A DNA stretch of 64,000 nt from Vulcanimicrobiota bacterium (GCA_023447635.1 JAEXNA010000096.1:1-64000); one strand, 5' to 3'; positions 35,721 to 44,268 are shown, numbered from the stretch's first letter. Translations and numbers: made by a program. The notes: generated from the sequence alone by a model not told the origin.

Positions 35721-36821
35721 ATGGACAGCATGGGCGGCGGAGATACCTCACTAGAGACCGGAGTCCTTTCGATCGACGATTTGCTTCACCTGATGGTGGA
35801 GCGCGGCGCTTCCGACCTTCATATCAAGCAGGGCTCGGCGCCGATGATTCGTGTGGACGGTGAACTCACTCCCGCCACCTATGAAATTCTCACCGCCGAT
35901 GCCGTACGCGCGATGTGTGAATCCATCCTCACCGACGAGCAGAAGGCAAAGTTCGTGGCCGAGAAAGAGCTGGACCTTGCTTACTCGGTCCCAGGTCTAT
36001 CCCGTTTTCGTGTCAACATCTATCTGCAGCGCGGAACCTGGGGCGCGGCGCTCCGTGTGATTCCGGCCCGTCCGCTTTCCCTCGACGAGCTGAAGATGCC
36101 GCCCATCATCAAGGAGTTGGCGCTGCGTCCTCGCGGCCTGGTTCTGGTGACGGGACCGACCGGTTCCGGTAAGTCGACCACCCTGGCCGCGATGATCAAT
36201 CACATCAACGAGAGCAAGCGCTCGCACATCGTGACCATCGAGGACCCTATCGAATTTTTGCACAAAGACAAGAACTGCGTGATCTCGCAGCGTGAGGTCG
36301 GCTTCGACACCCACTCCTTCTACAACGCCCTGAAGCACGTGCTACGTCAGGACCCGGATGTGATTCTGATCGGTGAGATGCGAGACCTCGAAACGACCGC
36401 CATCGCTATCTCGGCGGCAGAAACCGGTCACATGGTTTACGCCACTCTGCACACCAACTCGGCCGCGACGACGGTCGACCGCGTGATCGACATCTTCCCG
36501 CCTTACCAGCAGGCTCAGATCCGAATGCAGCTATCGGTGACTTTGGAAGGCGTGCTGTGTCAGACCCTGGTGCCCAAGGCGAAGGGCGGCGGTCGTGTGA
36601 TGGCGATGGAGATCATGCCGGTTATCCCCGCTATCCGTAACATCGTTCGCGAAGGAAAGAGCCACCAGATCCCCAACGCGATTATGTCCGGTAGCCAGTA
36701 CGGCATGCAGTCGATGGATATGGCGCTGCGAAACCTGTACCAGCAGGGCCTGGTGACCTATGAGGACGCGGTGGGCAAGGCCTCCAGCGCGGAAGAGTTC
36801 AGCCGACTGGTGGCCGGCTAG
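35721..36821 (+). CDS. pilT: Type IV pilus retraction ATPase PilT
   Basis: 366 residues from the ATG at 35721 (TTG 35712 is an alternative; GAGGAG lies upstream). All PilT motifs are intact: GASDLHIKQGS, Walker A GPTGSGKS (145-152), Asp box TIEDPIEFLHK, Walker B LIGEMRDLETT, His box ATLHTNS, and C-terminal PPYQQAQIRMQL. Hexameric motor that depolymerises type IV pili for twitching or DNA uptake. Followed by a terminator and then by a diverged paralogue. Confidence 0.95.
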   Translation: MDSMGGGDTSLETGVLSIDDLLHLMVERGASDLHIKQGSAPMIRVDGELTPATYEILTADAVRAMCESILTDEQKAKFVAEKELDLAYSVPGLSRFRVNIYLQRGTWGAALRVIPARPLSLDELKMPPIIKELALRPRGLVLVTGPTGSGKSTTLAAMINHINESKRSHIVTIEDPIEFLHKDKNCVISQREVGFDTHSFYNALKHVLRQDPDVILIGEMRDLETTAIAISAAETGHMVYATLHTNSAATTVDRVIDIFPPYQQAQIRMQLSVTLEGVLCQTLVPKAKGGGRVMAMEIMPVIPAIRNIVREGKSHQIPNAIMSGSQYGMQSMDMALRNLYQQGLVTYEDAVGKASSAEEFSRLVAG

Positions 36822-36867
36822 TCGGCCCACCCCGGCAGGCGGAGGGGTTTGCCTCTCCCACGAAGAG

Positions 36868-36897
36868 AAGGCTCGGTGGGTTCACCGGGCCTTTCTT
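36868..36897 (+). terminator. Terminator after pilT
   Basis: AAGGCTCGGTG (36868-36878) pairs with 36883-36893 (one T-G pair), loop ggtt, tail tcttt. Confidence 0.75.
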
Positions 36898-36905
36898 TGT
36901 AAGTG

Positions 36906-37041
36906 TCGGGGGGCGCAAGGCCGGGCTAAATCTCACGGTGCCCCGACGGAACAAACCCGGATTCGCCCCGTCAGCCGGTAGGGTATCCGACCCTCGGTGT
37001 TCAAAGACCGCTCTGGCGGGGACCTCCGTTCCGAGGGGCCG
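36906..37041 (+). other. Candidate structured leader of pilT2
   Basis: Between the terminator and the PilT paralogue are several nested complementary arms: TCGGGG/CCCCGA (36906 and 36941), GACGG/CCGTC (36945 and 36968), GGGT/ACCC (36981), and CCCTCGG with CCGAGGGG (36991 and 37031). Such density suggests a folded 5' leader. It was not matched to a known riboswitch. Confidence 0.35.
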
Positions 37042-37073
37042 CGAAGTCGAGAAACAGGAGACACGTCCGAAAG

Positions 37074-38141
37074 ATGAACGTAGAAGAACTCTTTACTACC
37101 ATGGTCGACAAGCGGGCCTCCCACCTGCACCTGGTGCCTGGTAGCCCGATCATGATTCGGCGTGGTTCGGTCCTGGAGCCTCTCGATGGGCATATCCTGT
37201 CGCCTCAGGACACCAAAGCGATCTCCGAGACGATCATGAACGAAGATCTGCTCGATGAGTTTGACGAGAAGATGGAGTGCGACTTCTCCTTCTCGGTGCC
37301 GGGTCTATCGCGTTTTCGCATTGTCTGTTTCCAGCAGCGCGGCTCGGTGGCGATCGTCATCTCGACGAACCCGCCCGCTCCGCCTTCGCTGGACGAAGTG
37401 CGTCTGCCGCAGTCGTTCCTGGACACCTTCGCCAAGGCTCCGAGTGGACTGTTCCTGATCACCGGCCCCCGCGGCTCGGGTAAGTCGCACACTCTGGCGG
37501 CCATCATCAAGCATCTGCTGGAGACGCGGAATATCAAGATCGTCTCGATCGAGAACCCGATCGACTTCCTGCACAAGAACCGCAAGGGGGTCATCTGTCA
37601 GCGCGAGATCGGCACCGACTGCGTGAGCTACGATGCCGCCTTCCGCTCCTTGCCTTACCAGGCGCCCGACGTTATCGCCGTCAGCAACGCCGACGACTTC
37701 AGCGTGGTGCGTAAGGTTCTGGACCTGGCCTCTTCCGGTAACACGGTGCTCTGTACCATCAACTCTCCCAACGCGTTGGTGACCATCGAGAACATGGTCG
37801 GCATGTTCCCCCCCCACCTGCATCAGCAGGCTCGTACCATGCTCGCTGTATCGCTGAAGGCTGCCGTGGCTCAGACCCTGCTGCCGAAGGCCGACGGAGA
37901 TGGCCTGGTTGCTGCCTTCGAGGTGCTGATCGCGACCCCGCAGGTCCAATCGTTCCTTCGTGAGGACAAGATTTCCCAACTGCCCGGCGTCATGGCCACC
38001 AGTGGGCGCGAGTTCGGTATGAGTTCGCAGGAGATGGCTCTGCGCGCTCTGGTGAAGAAGAACCTTATCACCGAAGCCGAGGCCTATCGCCGCGCCGTCA
38101 ACCCGGAAGCTCTCAAGAAGATGATGTCGCTGCCTTACTAA
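37074..38141 (+). CDS. Degenerate PilT paralogue
   Basis: 355 residues, colinear with PilT over its whole length (KRASHLHLVPGS, VPGLSRFRI, C-terminal MSSQEMALRALVKKNLIT). Walker A is intact, GPRGSGKS (131-138), but the Asp box reads SIENPIDFLHK, Walker B reads AVSNADDFSVV in place of GEMRDLET, and the His box reads CTINSPN. It should bind nucleotide weakly and not hydrolyse it. Genomes with PilT often carry accessory paralogues such as PilU; this one may modulate the PilT hexamer. It has its own long leader. Confidence 0.85.
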   Translation: MNVEELFTTMVDKRASHLHLVPGSPIMIRRGSVLEPLDGHILSPQDTKAISETIMNEDLLDEFDEKMECDFSFSVPGLSRFRIVCFQQRGSVAIVISTNPPAPPSLDEVRLPQSFLDTFAKAPSGLFLITGPRGSGKSHTLAAIIKHLLETRNIKIVSIENPIDFLHKNRKGVICQREIGTDCVSYDAAFRSLPYQAPDVIAVSNADDFSVVRKVLDLASSGNTVLCTINSPNALVTIENMVGMFPPHLHQQARTMLAVSLKAAVAQTLLPKADGDGLVAAFEVLIATPQVQSFLREDKISQLPGVMATSGREFGMSSQEMALRALVKKNLITEAEAYRRAVNPEALKKMMSLPY

Positions 38142-38200
38142 AGGACAGGCGCTCCATCTCACGACGAATCTAAATCCACTCCATCAGGAGCCTTTTTGCC

Positions 38201-39466
38201 ATGCTCGATATCAAAGTCATTCGCGAACGACAACAGGACCTCAAGGACATGCTCGCCCGACGGGGATCGGACACTGCGGTGGTCGACCGGGCCGCCGAGG
38301 CCGACCTCAAGAAGCGGGAAGCGATCGTCGCTGCCGATGCGCTCAAGGCCGAACGCAACACCGTCAGCAAAGAGCTCGGGATGAAGAAGAAGGCCGGCGG
38401 CGACATCACGGCCGAGGCTCAGCGCATGAAGGACGTGGGGGAGGAGATCAGACGCCTCGACGCCGAGATCAACGAGCGGGAAACCGAACTGACCGGCTAC
38501 ATGGAAAACTTCCCCAACTTTCCGCACGAGTCGGTGCCGGACGGAAAGTCCGATGCCGAGAACGTGGAAATTCGCCACTACGGGGAAAAGCGCGCCGCCG
38601 CCCCCTGGGAGCTGCCGCATTGGGACCTGGGACCCAAACTCGGCATTTTGGACTTCGAGCGAGGCGCCAAGATCTCTGGCTCGCGCTTCTGGCTGTTGAA
38701 GGGTGCAGGAGCCCGCCTGGAGCGAGCCCTGATCAACTTCATGCTCTCCTTGCATACCGAGCAGCACGGCTATACTGAAATTCTCGGGCCGTCGCTAGTT
38801 CTGGGCGAGACGCTTTACGGGACCGGTCAGCTCCCGCGCTTTGCTGAGGATCTGTTTCATTGTGAAGGCACGGATCTCTACCTGATCCCTACCTCCGAGA
38901 TCTCTATGACCGGAATCCACGCCGGCGAGATTCTCGACGAGAAAGAGCTGAACATCAACTACTGTGGCTTCTCTCCGTGCTTCCGGTCCGAGGCCGGGGC
39001 GGCAGGCAAGGACACCCGCGGGCTGGTACGAGTGCATCAGTTCCACAAGGTAGAGCTGGTCAAGCTCTGCAAGCCGGAAGACTCCTACGACGAGCTGGAA
39101 AAGATGGTGGCCAACGCCGAGAAGGTGCTGCAGCTGCTGGAGATCCCTTATCGGACCGTCGACATCTGCCTGGGAGACCTCGGTTTCACCGCCTCGAAGA
39201 AGTACGATCTTGAATTCTGGTCCCCGGTTCAGGACCGCTATATCGAAATCAGCTCGTGCTCGAACTGCACGGACTTCCAGGCCCGCCGGGCTGGAATCCG
39301 GTTCCGTCGCGCCGACGGCAGCAAAGAGTTCGTTCACACCTTGAACGGCTCTGGCCTGGCCGTGGGTCGGACGATGGTCGCCCTGCTGGAAACTCACCAG
39401 CGCGAGGACGGGCGGGTCCATATCCCCGAGGCGCTCCGCCCGTACTTCGGCGCCGACCTCTTGTGA
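38201..39466 (+). CDS. serS: Serine-tRNA ligase
   Basis: 421 residues. The N-terminal tRNA-binding coiled coil (about 20-110) precedes the class II core: GSRFWLLKGAGARLERAL, TGQLPRF, motif 2 FRSEAGAAGKDTRGL.RVHQF, and motif 3 LNGSGLAVGRTMVALLE. It charges tRNA-Ser (and tRNA-Sec if present). AGGAG precedes the ATG. The stop overlaps the FAD protein gene by 4 nt. Confidence 0.97.
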   Translation: MLDIKVIRERQQDLKDMLARRGSDTAVVDRAAEADLKKREAIVAADALKAERNTVSKELGMKKKAGGDITAEAQRMKDVGEEIRRLDAEINERETELTGYMENFPNFPHESVPDGKSDAENVEIRHYGEKRAAAPWELPHWDLGPKLGILDFERGAKISGSRFWLLKGAGARLERALINFMLSLHTEQHGYTEILGPSLVLGETLYGTGQLPRFAEDLFHCEGTDLYLIPTSEISMTGIHAGEILDEKELNINYCGFSPCFRSEAGAAGKDTRGLVRVHQFHKVELVKLCKPEDSYDELEKMVANAEKVLQLLEIPYRTVDICLGDLGFTASKKYDLEFWSPVQDRYIEISSCSNCTDFQARRAGIRFRRADGSKEFVHTLNGSGLAVGRTMVALLETHQREDGRVHIPEALRPYFGADLL

Positions 39467-40650
39467 CCGATGCGTTGATGGGGCAAGGCTCGGCTTCTCG
39501 GAGCGACGTCTTGCTGCTAGGGGGCGAGCCCGCGGCTCTGAGCTGCGCGGCTCGCCTTTTGCGTGGCGGGGCAAGGGTCGTTCACCTTTTCCCCGAGCCC
39601 TGGGGCCTCTTCGGGGCTTCCCGTGACATCGGCGTGGCCTATCCCGAGCTGGGAGAGCCGCTGGAGCGGCTGGAGTACGCTCTGGGGCCGGAGGCGGCCG
39701 CTGAGCTTCACGCGTGGGGCAAGGACGGCGTGAACGCCCTCCTCCAGGCCGCTGAGGGGTTGGAGGGTCTGCGTCGAGGCTCTCGCCTGCAGCTGTCGCG
39801 GGACGAAGGCTCGGCCGCTCTGTCGGCGAGAGATGCCCTCGATCGCCAGAGGTTGGGCGACGAAGTTCGGCTGATGAGCGGTGCGGCGGCCTCGAACTAC
39901 GCGCCGCTGTCGACCAGCGTTCACCAGGCCTGCTTCGAGACTCACGCGATCGCCTTCGCGCCGGCACCGCTCTGCGAGCAGCTTCAAGCCAGCCTTTCCG
40001 AGTCGCCGAGCTACACGGCTGTGCCCCTGACGGCAGAGCAGTGGGCGAACTGCAGGGTGGAAAGCGGGGTCGGGGAGGCGGTCGCGACCTGGCCGTGCGG
40101 AGAGGCCAGAGGCGAGGCTGCCGTGGTGGCAGCGGCCTTCGAGTCGGCCAGGCTGCTGAACCGCTTCTCCCGAGCTCTGGTGCCGCTTCTAGGCCAGGCG
40201 TTCCGCTCTGCTCCGTTGCGAGAGAAGGCGCGCTCTTCGGTAGTAGGAATAACCTCGTCGTGGGGGCTAGAGCGTTACCGTTTTGACGAAGAGTCTCGGC
40301 TGTTAGGATGCGGCATCGACCCGGGTTCGGGCGAGTTCTATCCTCGACCGGTGGTCCTGGAGTCGATGCAGGAGACCCTGTGGAAGCGAGCGGGCGGTCT
40401 GTTTTCTGACCTGGGCGAGAGCACCGAGGAGGCGCTTCGCTGGGGGGTGCTGTTCTGCACCACCTGCGATGGCCTGCCCCTACTGGGTCCTTTGCCCGGC
40501 GAGACTCGGCGGCACGTCATCGCGGGCTTCGGAACCTCGGCATGGAGTCGAGGCTTCCGGGCGGGACAGCTTATCGCCGACAGTCTGCTTCAGGGGCGCC
40601 GCAGCGACGGCGGCTTGCTCGACCGCTGTTCGCCTCGTCGACTGGTCTAA
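39463..40650 (+). CDS. FAD-dependent (DAO-family-like) oxidoreductase
   Basis: 395 residues from a GTG overlapping serS by 4 nt. The N-terminal Rossmann fold is VLLLGGEPAALSCAARLLRGGARVVHLFPE (residues 13-42), where the usual GxGxxG is eroded to GGEPAA. The C-terminus CDGLPLLGPLPG ... HVIAGFGTSAWSRGFRAGQL is typical of glycine oxidase/DAO enzymes. Substrate unknown. The altered nucleotide motif leaves FAD binding uncertain. Confidence 0.7.
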   Translation: MTDALMGQGSASRSDVLLLGGEPAALSCAARLLRGGARVVHLFPEPWGLFGASRDIGVAYPELGEPLERLEYALGPEAAAELHAWGKDGVNALLQAAEGLEGLRRGSRLQLSRDEGSAALSARDALDRQRLGDEVRLMSGAAASNYAPLSTSVHQACFETHAIAFAPAPLCEQLQASLSESPSYTAVPLTAEQWANCRVESGVGEAVATWPCGEARGEAAVVAAAFESARLLNRFSRALVPLLGQAFRSAPLREKARSSVVGITSSWGLERYRFDEESRLLGCGIDPGSGEFYPRPVVLESMQETLWKRAGGLFSDLGESTEEALRWGVLFCTTCDGLPLLGPLPGETRRHVIAGFGTSAWSRGFRAGQLIADSLLQGRRSDGGLLDRCSPRRLV

Positions 40651-40707
40651 GAGCGAACGGCGCGAGGGGAAAGACCCCGGCCCGCCCCTGGTGGAAGGGG
40701 AGGAGGC

Positions 40708-42342
40708 TTACTCGGTAGCCGCAGGCTGAGAGAAGAAGTTCTCGCGCACGATGGCTTCGAAGATCGGGAAAAGCTCCGGGTCGAAGTGGCCATCGGCCAT
40801 CTCTTCCATGATGCTGAAGGCTTTTTCCGGCGTGAACTTGCGGGCTTTACCGTCGTCTCCCAGGCGGTACACCCGAGGCGTCGTCAGAGCGCTCCAGACG
40901 TCGGCCAGCGTCATGACTCTGGCCAGGAACGGAATCTCTTTCCCTTTAAGACCGTCCGGGTAGCCGGTTCCGTTCCATTTCTCGTGATGGGCCCGAACGA
41001 TGGCTACCAGTTCGTCCATCCCGGGAACGTTGCGGAACAGGTCGGCCGAGCGCGCCGCGTGGGTCTTCATGATGTCGAATTCGGCATCGGAGAGCTTACG
41101 CGGGGCGTTGAGGATCTCTTCGTCGACGAAGATCTTCCCGACGTCGTGCAGTTCGGCCGAGATCCGCATGTACTCGCGCTCCTGTCGGCCCAGGCCCAAG
41201 CGGTCCACAATCATCAGGCTCATGTCGCGCACGTCCATGGAGTGCCGGTAAGTGTAGTTGTCTTTGATGTCGAGCGCCTTCACCATCATTCGCATGACGT
41301 TGAGCTGGCTTTCGACTCGGAGCTCGCCGTAGAGGCGGACATTCTTTTCCAGCGCCGCCACCACACGAGGGTTATAGAGCGTACCGGAGCCTTCGCGAAT
41401 CCGCTCGAGCGACTCTTCCACGCCCAGTCGGCGACCCACGTAGGAGCTCATTTCGAGATAGTCGTCCGCGACCTTCAGGACCTGGGCTTCAAGCGGCATC
41501 TCGCGGTAGTGAGACTTGCCCAGAGAGCCGATGAACTGCAGCGCCTGATGAAGATCGCGATTCGGCTTGAGGATTTTGACGGCGTTTTCGAAGATCTGCG
41601 AGAACTGCTCTCGTTCTTCGGGGTTCAAGTCGTCCCCCCGGCGTTCGCGGACGATCAGCTGGCGGGGGAGGGAGACCTTCCCGATTTCGTGCAGGTAGCC
41701 GGCAAAGAGGATCTCTTCGCTAAGCATGGGGCAGAGGATGCGGCTCATTTCGCGAGCCAGTTGGCCCACTTCATAGCAGTGCTCCATCTGCTCGGCGCCG
41801 CCGGCGGCCGAGTTGAGCTCCATGATCAGAGTCAGGTCCGCGTACTCGAGAGCAAAAGAGCGGTCGGCACGGAATTTCGAAATGGTTTCGGCGTCCGTGT
41901 CCAGGCTTTCCAGCAGAGAGACGCGCTCGTCCACCAGGCGATGCATTTTCGAGGCCAGTTCAGGCCAGCTTCGCATCAGCTCGGAGAAGTCGTCTTTGGT
42001 CAGCTTCAGCGCCGAGGTGGCACCGATGGCACGGACGGTGGCTGAACGAGGCTGGTCGATGATCAGCGACATCTCGCCAAAACCCTCGGAAACGCCAAGC
42101 TCGGAGAGTACCAGAGGGTTGCCGTCGCTCTCTTTGAGAACCCGAACTCGACCTGATTTGATCAGGTAGAAGCTGTCCCCAATCTCTCCCTCGACCACGA
42201 TGTCCTGACCGGCCGCGAAGCTAACCGATTGGAGCTTGGTGGCGATCGAGGCCAGCACGTCGTGACTGAGCGAATAGAACAGCGGATTGGTGGCTAGGAA
42301 AGCCTCTACCGAATCTCCGGTTGTAAGTGAGCTTTCCATCAT
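40708..42342 (-). CDS. cNMP-binding protein with tandem HD-GYP domains
   Basis: 544 residues. N-terminal cyclic-nucleotide-binding domain (1-130; GDSFYLIKSGRVRVL, GEMSLIIDQPRSATV). A first HD-like domain (about 170-330) has HEIGK in place of HDxGK and no GYP motif, so it is degenerate. A second is complete: HDVGKIFVDEEIL and HHEKWNGTGYPDG. Predicted c-di-GMP phosphodiesterase controlled by a cyclic nucleotide, with the first HD domain as a structural or regulatory copy. Last gene of the minus-strand regulatory block that includes lexA. Confidence 0.88.
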   Translation of the reverse strand: MMESSLTTGDSVEAFLATNPLFYSLSHDVLASIATKLQSVSFAAGQDIVVEGEIGDSFYLIKSGRVRVLKESDGNPLVLSELGVSEGFGEMSLIIDQPRSATVRAIGATSALKLTKDDFSELMRSWPELASKMHRLVDERVSLLESLDTDAETISKFRADRSFALEYADLTLIMELNSAAGGAEQMEHCYEVGQLAREMSRILCPMLSEEILFAGYLHEIGKVSLPRQLIVRERRGDDLNPEEREQFSQIFENAVKILKPNRDLHQALQFIGSLGKSHYREMPLEAQVLKVADDYLEMSSYVGRRLGVEESLERIREGSGTLYNPRVVAALEKNVRLYGELRVESQLNVMRMMVKALDIKDNYTYRHSMDVRDMSLMIVDRLGLGRQEREYMRISAELHDVGKIFVDEEILNAPRKLSDAEFDIMKTHAARSADLFRNVPGMDELVAIVRAHHEKWNGTGYPDGLKGKEIPFLARVMTLADVWSALTTPRVYRLGDDGKARKFTPEKAFSIMEEMADGHFDPELFPIFEAIVRENFFSQPAATE

Positions 42343-42403
42343 GAGCGTGCTCCTTGGCGGGGAAGGCTACGGCGCTAAAGTCTCGCGGGTTAGCACGAGG
42401 CGG

Positions 42404-42991
42404 TTAGGCTCGGTCCAGCTTTCTGATCACACCGACCACTCGGCCCAGAATGGCGGAAGGGTCTTCGGGAGGAGACGTCAAGCGAGTCAGGCCTACCCCC
42501 GTCGGCCCCTGGGCCAGGACCATATCCCCTCGCAGCGCTTTGTCCGAGCGGTCCACGATGACCAGATCACCTGAAACAATCGATTCCTGGCTATAGTTTC
42601 GCTCGACCGTGAAAAGGAAGCTCTCACGGCTACCGGCTAGCTCCATGGGAAGCGGCATGGTCTCGACCGGTTGGCCGTCGGGTGCGGCCTGTCCGTCGAG
42701 CAAGCGTCCGGGCGCCTTCGAAATAGGAAGGTCGACCAGACGAGGGCGGTTCGAGGTGCCATCGAGAAGTTCGATCGAGCGCGGCTTGGAGGGGTTTCTT
42801 TTCAGATAGCCCTTGCTTTCGAGCGAGCGCAGGTGCGAATGCACGGTAGAGCTCGAAGAGAGGCCTACGGCTTCACCGATTTCGCGGATGGAAGGCGGGA
42901 AGCCCCGGGATTCCACCGACTCACGGATAAAAAACAAGATCTGCTCTTGTCGACGGCTGAGTCGATTCTTTGAGGTGGGAACCCCTGGCAT
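42404..42991 (-). CDS. lexA: LexA-family repressor lacking self-cleavage residues
   Basis: 195 residues from the ATG at 42991, 7 bases after GGAGG. The N-terminal winged helix is canonical (LSRRQEQILFFIRESVES, GFPPSIREIGEAVGLSSSST). In the C-terminal S24 domain the Ala-Gly cleavage site reads LDG (98-100), the Ser-Met of GDSM is replaced (RNYSQ, 131-135; the only Ser is off register), and the catalytic Lys position reads LTRL (T169). It should bind DNA and dimerise but not be cleaved by the RecA route, so induction must differ or it is a dedicated repressor. Confidence 0.82.
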   Translation of the reverse strand: MPGVPTSKNRLSRRQEQILFFIRESVESRGFPPSIREIGEAVGLSSSSTVHSHLRSLESKGYLKRNPSKPRSIELLDGTSNRPRLVDLPISKAPGRLLDGQAAPDGQPVETMPLPMELAGSRESFLFTVERNYSQESIVSGDLVIVDRSDKALRGDMVLAQGPTGVGLTRLTSPPEDPSAILGRVVGVIRKLDRA

Positions 42992-43017
42992 TGGCAAACC
43001 TCCACGGAGAAAAAAAC

Positions 43018-43046
43018 GTTATACTGACGGGCTTTGTGAGCTTCGA
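43018..43046 (-). promoter_or_regulatory. Possible lexA promoter
   Basis: On the minus strand TATAAC (43023-43018) lies 17 bases from a weak -35 TCGAAG (43046-43041), with the transcript start near 43011 and a GGAGG ribosome site before lexA. Confidence 0.4.
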
Positions 43047-43091
43047 GGAAGCCGAAGTATATCACATCGATTTCCGCCGGAGCAATGAACT

Positions 43092-43898
43092 TTATGTTTC
43101 CTCGACGGCTTTTGATTGCCGTTCGAGGGCGGCCTGTGAGAGTGCTTTGCGCATCGTCTCTAAAGACCTTGCCTGCAGTCGTGAGACATGCATCTGAGAG
43201 ATGTTGAGCACCTTGGCGACTTCGCTCTGGGAGCGGTTCTCGAAGAACCGCAGGTACATCAGCAGGCGCTCTCTAGGGGGCAGGGAGGAGAAGGCGCGAT
43301 GGAGCGCCAGTCGGTCCTCTACCAGTTCGAGCTGAAGGTCGGCACGGCCGAGGTAGTCGAGTAGGGACGACGTCTTGCGGCTGTCTTCGCTCTCTAACTC
43401 GGTATCGATGGAAAGAAGGTTATAGGACTGCCCCAGCTCCTGGGCTTCCAGAACATCTTCGGCCGTGACGCCGAGTTTCTTTGCCAGCTCTTCGGCCGTG
43501 GGGACCCGGCCTAAGTGGGCCGTGAGCTCCTCGGTCGTTTTGGCTACCGAGGCGTTGAACTCTTGCAGGCGCCGAGGGACCTTGATGGCCCATCCCTTGT
43601 CGCGGAAGTGACGCTTGATCTCTCCCACGATGGTTGGGGTGGCATAGGTGGTGAACTCGGTACCGCGCTCCGGGTCGAACCGTTCGATGGCCTTGATCAG
43701 CCCCAAGCAGCCGACCTGAATGAGATCCTCGAGATTTTCTCCGCGATTAGAGAACTTCCCGGCGAGGTATCGCACCAGGTTCAGATGCTGGGTGACCAGC
43801 TCGTCTTTGAGCTGACTTTCGCGGGTTACGGCGTACTCGGAAAGTAGCTCGCGTGCCTTGTCCTTGTCCCAGCGACTTTCTGAGCGAGTTTCACTCAT
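43092..43898 (-). CDS. SigB/SigF-type RNA polymerase sigma factor
   Basis: 268 residues with regions 2 (LVRYLAGKFSNRGENLEDLIQVGCLGLIKAIERFD), 3 (VPTAEELAKKLGV) and 4 (LPPRERLLMYLRFFENRSQSEVAKVLNISQMHVSRL, split here by position only). This is the alternative stress/development class controlled by anti-sigma kinases. The ATG lies inside the 3' end of the RsbW-like gene (8-nt overlap). Together with the STAS gene upstream this forms an RsbV-RsbW-SigB type module. Confidence 0.93.
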   Translation of the reverse strand: MSETRSESRWDKDKARELLSEYAVTRESQLKDELVTQHLNLVRYLAGKFSNRGENLEDLIQVGCLGLIKAIERFDPERGTEFTTYATPTIVGEIKRHFRDKGWAIKVPRRLQEFNASVAKTTEELTAHLGRVPTAEELAKKLGVTAEDVLEAQELGQSYNLLSIDTELESEDSRKTSSLLDYLGRADLQLELVEDRLALHRAFSSLPPRERLLMYLRFFENRSQSEVAKVLNISQMHVSRLQARSLETMRKALSQAALERQSKAVEET

Positions 43899-44268
43899 CG
43901 ACTCTCCGGGACAGGTCTTTGCTCAGGATCAGGGTCCGACCCTGGTTCGTGGCCTGAACTTCGTCCATCAAGGCGTGGATGAGAAAGAGTCCCAGGTTGT
44001 CGTGGTCATCGACCGTGAGATTCTCGGTTTCATCGGGATGAGGTCCGAGCCCCACGGTGACGCGAATCTTTTCGTCAGCGTAGGCAAAGTCCAGATTGAT
44101 CGGCTCTCCGTTGGGGGCGTGTTCCAGGAGGAACCCGCACGCCTCGGTGACCGCCAATTTCAGGTCGTCGGACTGCTCGAGGTCGAGCTCGAGACGATGG
44201 GCGATCCCGGCGATGGTCAATCGGGCGATGCCCAGGTACTCGGGCTCGCTTGGTATGCTGAGTTGAAT
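43891..44268 (-). CDS. RsbW-like anti-sigma factor (degenerate kinase)
   Basis: Family homology starts at IQLSIPSEPEYLGIARL, upstream of the only standard start (TTG, 44220). No ATG, GTG or TTG lies between the upstream in-frame stop and this segment, so an ATT at 44268, with GGAGAA 11 bases before it, is the best start. The kinase N-box reads EACGFLLEHA where active members have Asn after EACT, and the G1 DxGxG motif is absent (VGLGPHPD); the G2 region NLGLFLIHALMDEV is retained. It probably sequesters the adjacent sigma factor, with weak or no kinase activity. Confidence 0.75.
   Translation of the reverse strand: MQLSIPSEPEYLGIARLTIAGIAHRLELDLEQSDDLKLAVTEACGFLLEHAPNGEPINLDFAYADEKIRVTVGLGPHPDETENLTVDDHDNLGLFLIHALMDEVQATNQGRTLILSKDLSRRVDE

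Noticed and set aside
40786..42045. 419-codon plus-strand frame
   Set aside because: Antisense to the cNMP/HD-GYP gene; Val/His/Gln-rich composition fits a shadow.
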